From the NCBI GenBank assembly GCA_017883345.1, contig JADGNT010000050.1:1-12935 (forward strand): a stretch of 12,935 bases of DNA, given 5' to 3'. Positions 11,940-12,935 of this stretch are shown in pieces. Numbering within the stretch: the stretch's first letter is position 1; each line of letters begins with the position of its first letter. Source of the stretch: Candidatus Solibacter sp. (GTDB lineage: Bacteria; Acidobacteriota; Terriglobia; Bryobacterales; Bryobacteraceae). Below the pieces are notes generated by a model. That model was given only the letters and a program-made list of their open reading frames with translations. It was not told where the DNA came from and did no database searches. The translations under genes were made by a program, and so were the position numbers.

Positions 11940-12935
11940 TCACCTCAGCAGCTTGCCGATCTCCTGTGCCAGGCGCACGGATAACCGCGAGCACCCCGCG
12001 TTGTTCAGGTGAAACGCGTCTTTGAACAGTTCCGGCCTCTCCAGGGAATCGAAGGCGTGCTCATCGGCCAGCAGGACGCCGGGCCGGGCGGCGAATTCGC
12101 GGATCGAGCTGCTCTTCTTGTGCACCAGGTTGCCCGGCCGGGGAATCGGACCGCGCGGCAGGCGCACGAACACCACTTTGGTGGGTGTGCCGCGATAGCG
12201 ATCCAGCAGTTGCCCGAACCATTTGCGCCGGAACGCCGCGTGCCGCCCGGTCTGCGGGTTCGGCCGGTAGAGCACGAAGCGGTTCAACTCGTCGCGCAGT
12301 GCGTCGTTGCCCGGTGGAACGGTCGCCGTGAGTGTCGTCCAGTCGATCTTCAACCCCACCACGTTCTTGTCCGTGTCGACGAACCCGTAGGTCCACTCTT
12401 CGTAGCCGTGATTGGTCAACTCCACGTCCGCGAGGCGTTTGCGGGGATGGGACAGAAACGCCAGAATGTCCCGCTGGAACACGATGCCTTTGAGCAGGCT
12501 GCCACGGAACGCCTCCCACCGCGCGTTGGGTTGTCCGAACGAAAGGGCGAACGGGATGACATCGCTGAGGCGCAAGCGGGCGGCTACGTAGTGCAGGGTG
12601 GCCAGATCGTCGCCGATATCGTAAGCGCCGTCTTCGTCGTCGTAATCGTCGACTCCGAGGACGATGGCGCGATACCGGTCGCGCGTGGGGTCGAGATCGC
12701 GGAGCATGTAGTACCACGCGCGGGCGTCGGTGCCGGCAACTCCGGCGTGACGGAAGGCGAACCCGGTGGTAGCCGTCTGTTCATTGGCCACGCGGGGATA
12801 GTAGGCGAAGCGCGAGTCGCCCAGGGTGACGACGAGGTTACGGCCGTACCATGGCTGGGCAATCTGCTCGCGCCGCAGGATGAGCTCGAAGATCCCGGTC
12901 GAGGAATCCGGTTCCAGGATGGAAGTGTAGAGCCC
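11940..12935 (-). CDS. SGNH/GDSL hydrolase-like protein, O-acylation partner (N-terminus missing)
   Basis: The 331 C-terminal residues of a protein whose start lies beyond the right edge; the frame is open to the end. VVTLGDSR (visible residues 35-42) is the block I motif with the nucleophilic serine at 41. DAFHLNNAG near the end (D306, H309) is the block V Asp-x-x-His pair of SGNH enzymes. In between there is an acidic run, VDDYDDEDGAYDIGDD, of unknown meaning. SGNH proteins encoded next to an MBOAT protein, as in alginate and other polysaccharide loci, usually pass the acyl group to the polymer in the periplasm or remove it. A GTG at 12791 is in frame, but using it would remove the block I serine, so it is not the start. 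Confidence 0.8.
   Translation of the reverse strand, partial: GLYTSILEPDSSTGIFELILRREQIAQPWYGRNLVVTLGDSRFAYYPRVANEQTATTGFAFRHAGVAGTDARAWYYMLRDLDPTRDRYRAIVLGVDDYDDEDGAYDIGDDLATLHYVAARLRLSDVIPFALSFGQPNARWEAFRGSLLKGIVFQRDILAFLSHPRKRLADVELTNHGYEEWTYGFVDTDKNVVGLKIDWTTLTATVPPGNDALRDELNRFVLYRPNPQTGRHAAFRRKWFGQLLDRYRGTPTKVVFVRLPRGPIPRPGNLVHKKSSSIREFAARPGVLLADEHAFDSLERPELFKDAFHLNNAGCSRLSVRLAQEIGKLLR

Noticed and set aside
12592..12791. GTG at 12791 as the start of the SGNH gene
   Set aside because: The frame continues upstream to the window edge and contains the block I motif GDSR, which the enzyme needs.

Overview
The window looks like a piece of an Acidobacteriota chromosome, most likely from the Solibacter/Bryobacter group. 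The evidence is a GC-rich sequence carrying two families typical of that phylum. One is a VWFA-related exported protein of the TIGR03436 type at the left edge. The other is a 663-residue exported protein ending in a TIGR03437-type C-terminal domain. These family calls come from recognised sequence patterns, not from a database search.

Layout. Positions 1-1159 (minus strand) hold a MoaD-MoaE fusion gene followed, with a 26-base overlap, by the 5' part of the VWA-domain gene. A 220-bp divergent intergenic region (1160-1379) contains a nested, nearly 160-bp palindromic structure. Positions 1380-4237 (plus strand) hold a hotdog-fold acyl-CoA thioesterase, a cysteine-free Rrf2 regulator two bases upstream of cysteine synthase (cysK), and a secreted protein with BNR/Asp-box repeats. 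From 4263 to the right end all full-length genes are on the minus strand. They are, in map order, a degraded gene end, the TIGR03437 protein, a 1121-residue protein with five Ig-like repeats plus a 14-repeat YVTN/NHL-type propeller region, and an MBOAT acyltransferase with an SGNH-hydrolase-like partner that runs off the right edge.

How the genes work together. The Rrf2-cysK pair closely resembles the Firmicutes CymR-CysK sensor: the regulator has no cysteines for an Fe-S cluster, and its C-terminus ends in isoleucine, like CymR and CysE tails that dock in the CysK active site. The MoaD-MoaE fusion would supply both subunits of molybdopterin synthase from one polypeptide. The SGNH-MBOAT pair is a typical envelope or exopolysaccharide O-acylation module. 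The large secreted repeat proteins are probably surface or extracellular proteins of unknown role.

Non-coding DNA. The 498-bp gap at 10041-10538 holds a cluster of hairpins and a possible 28-residue membrane peptide gene whose stop codon is shared with the convergent MBOAT gene. The strand switch at 4238-4467 looks like a scar: it has an orphan coding fragment, a tRNA T-arm-like sequence, and a 33-bp segment (one mismatch) duplicated from inside the propeller gene. No CRISPR array, rRNA, complete tRNA or intact mobile element was seen.
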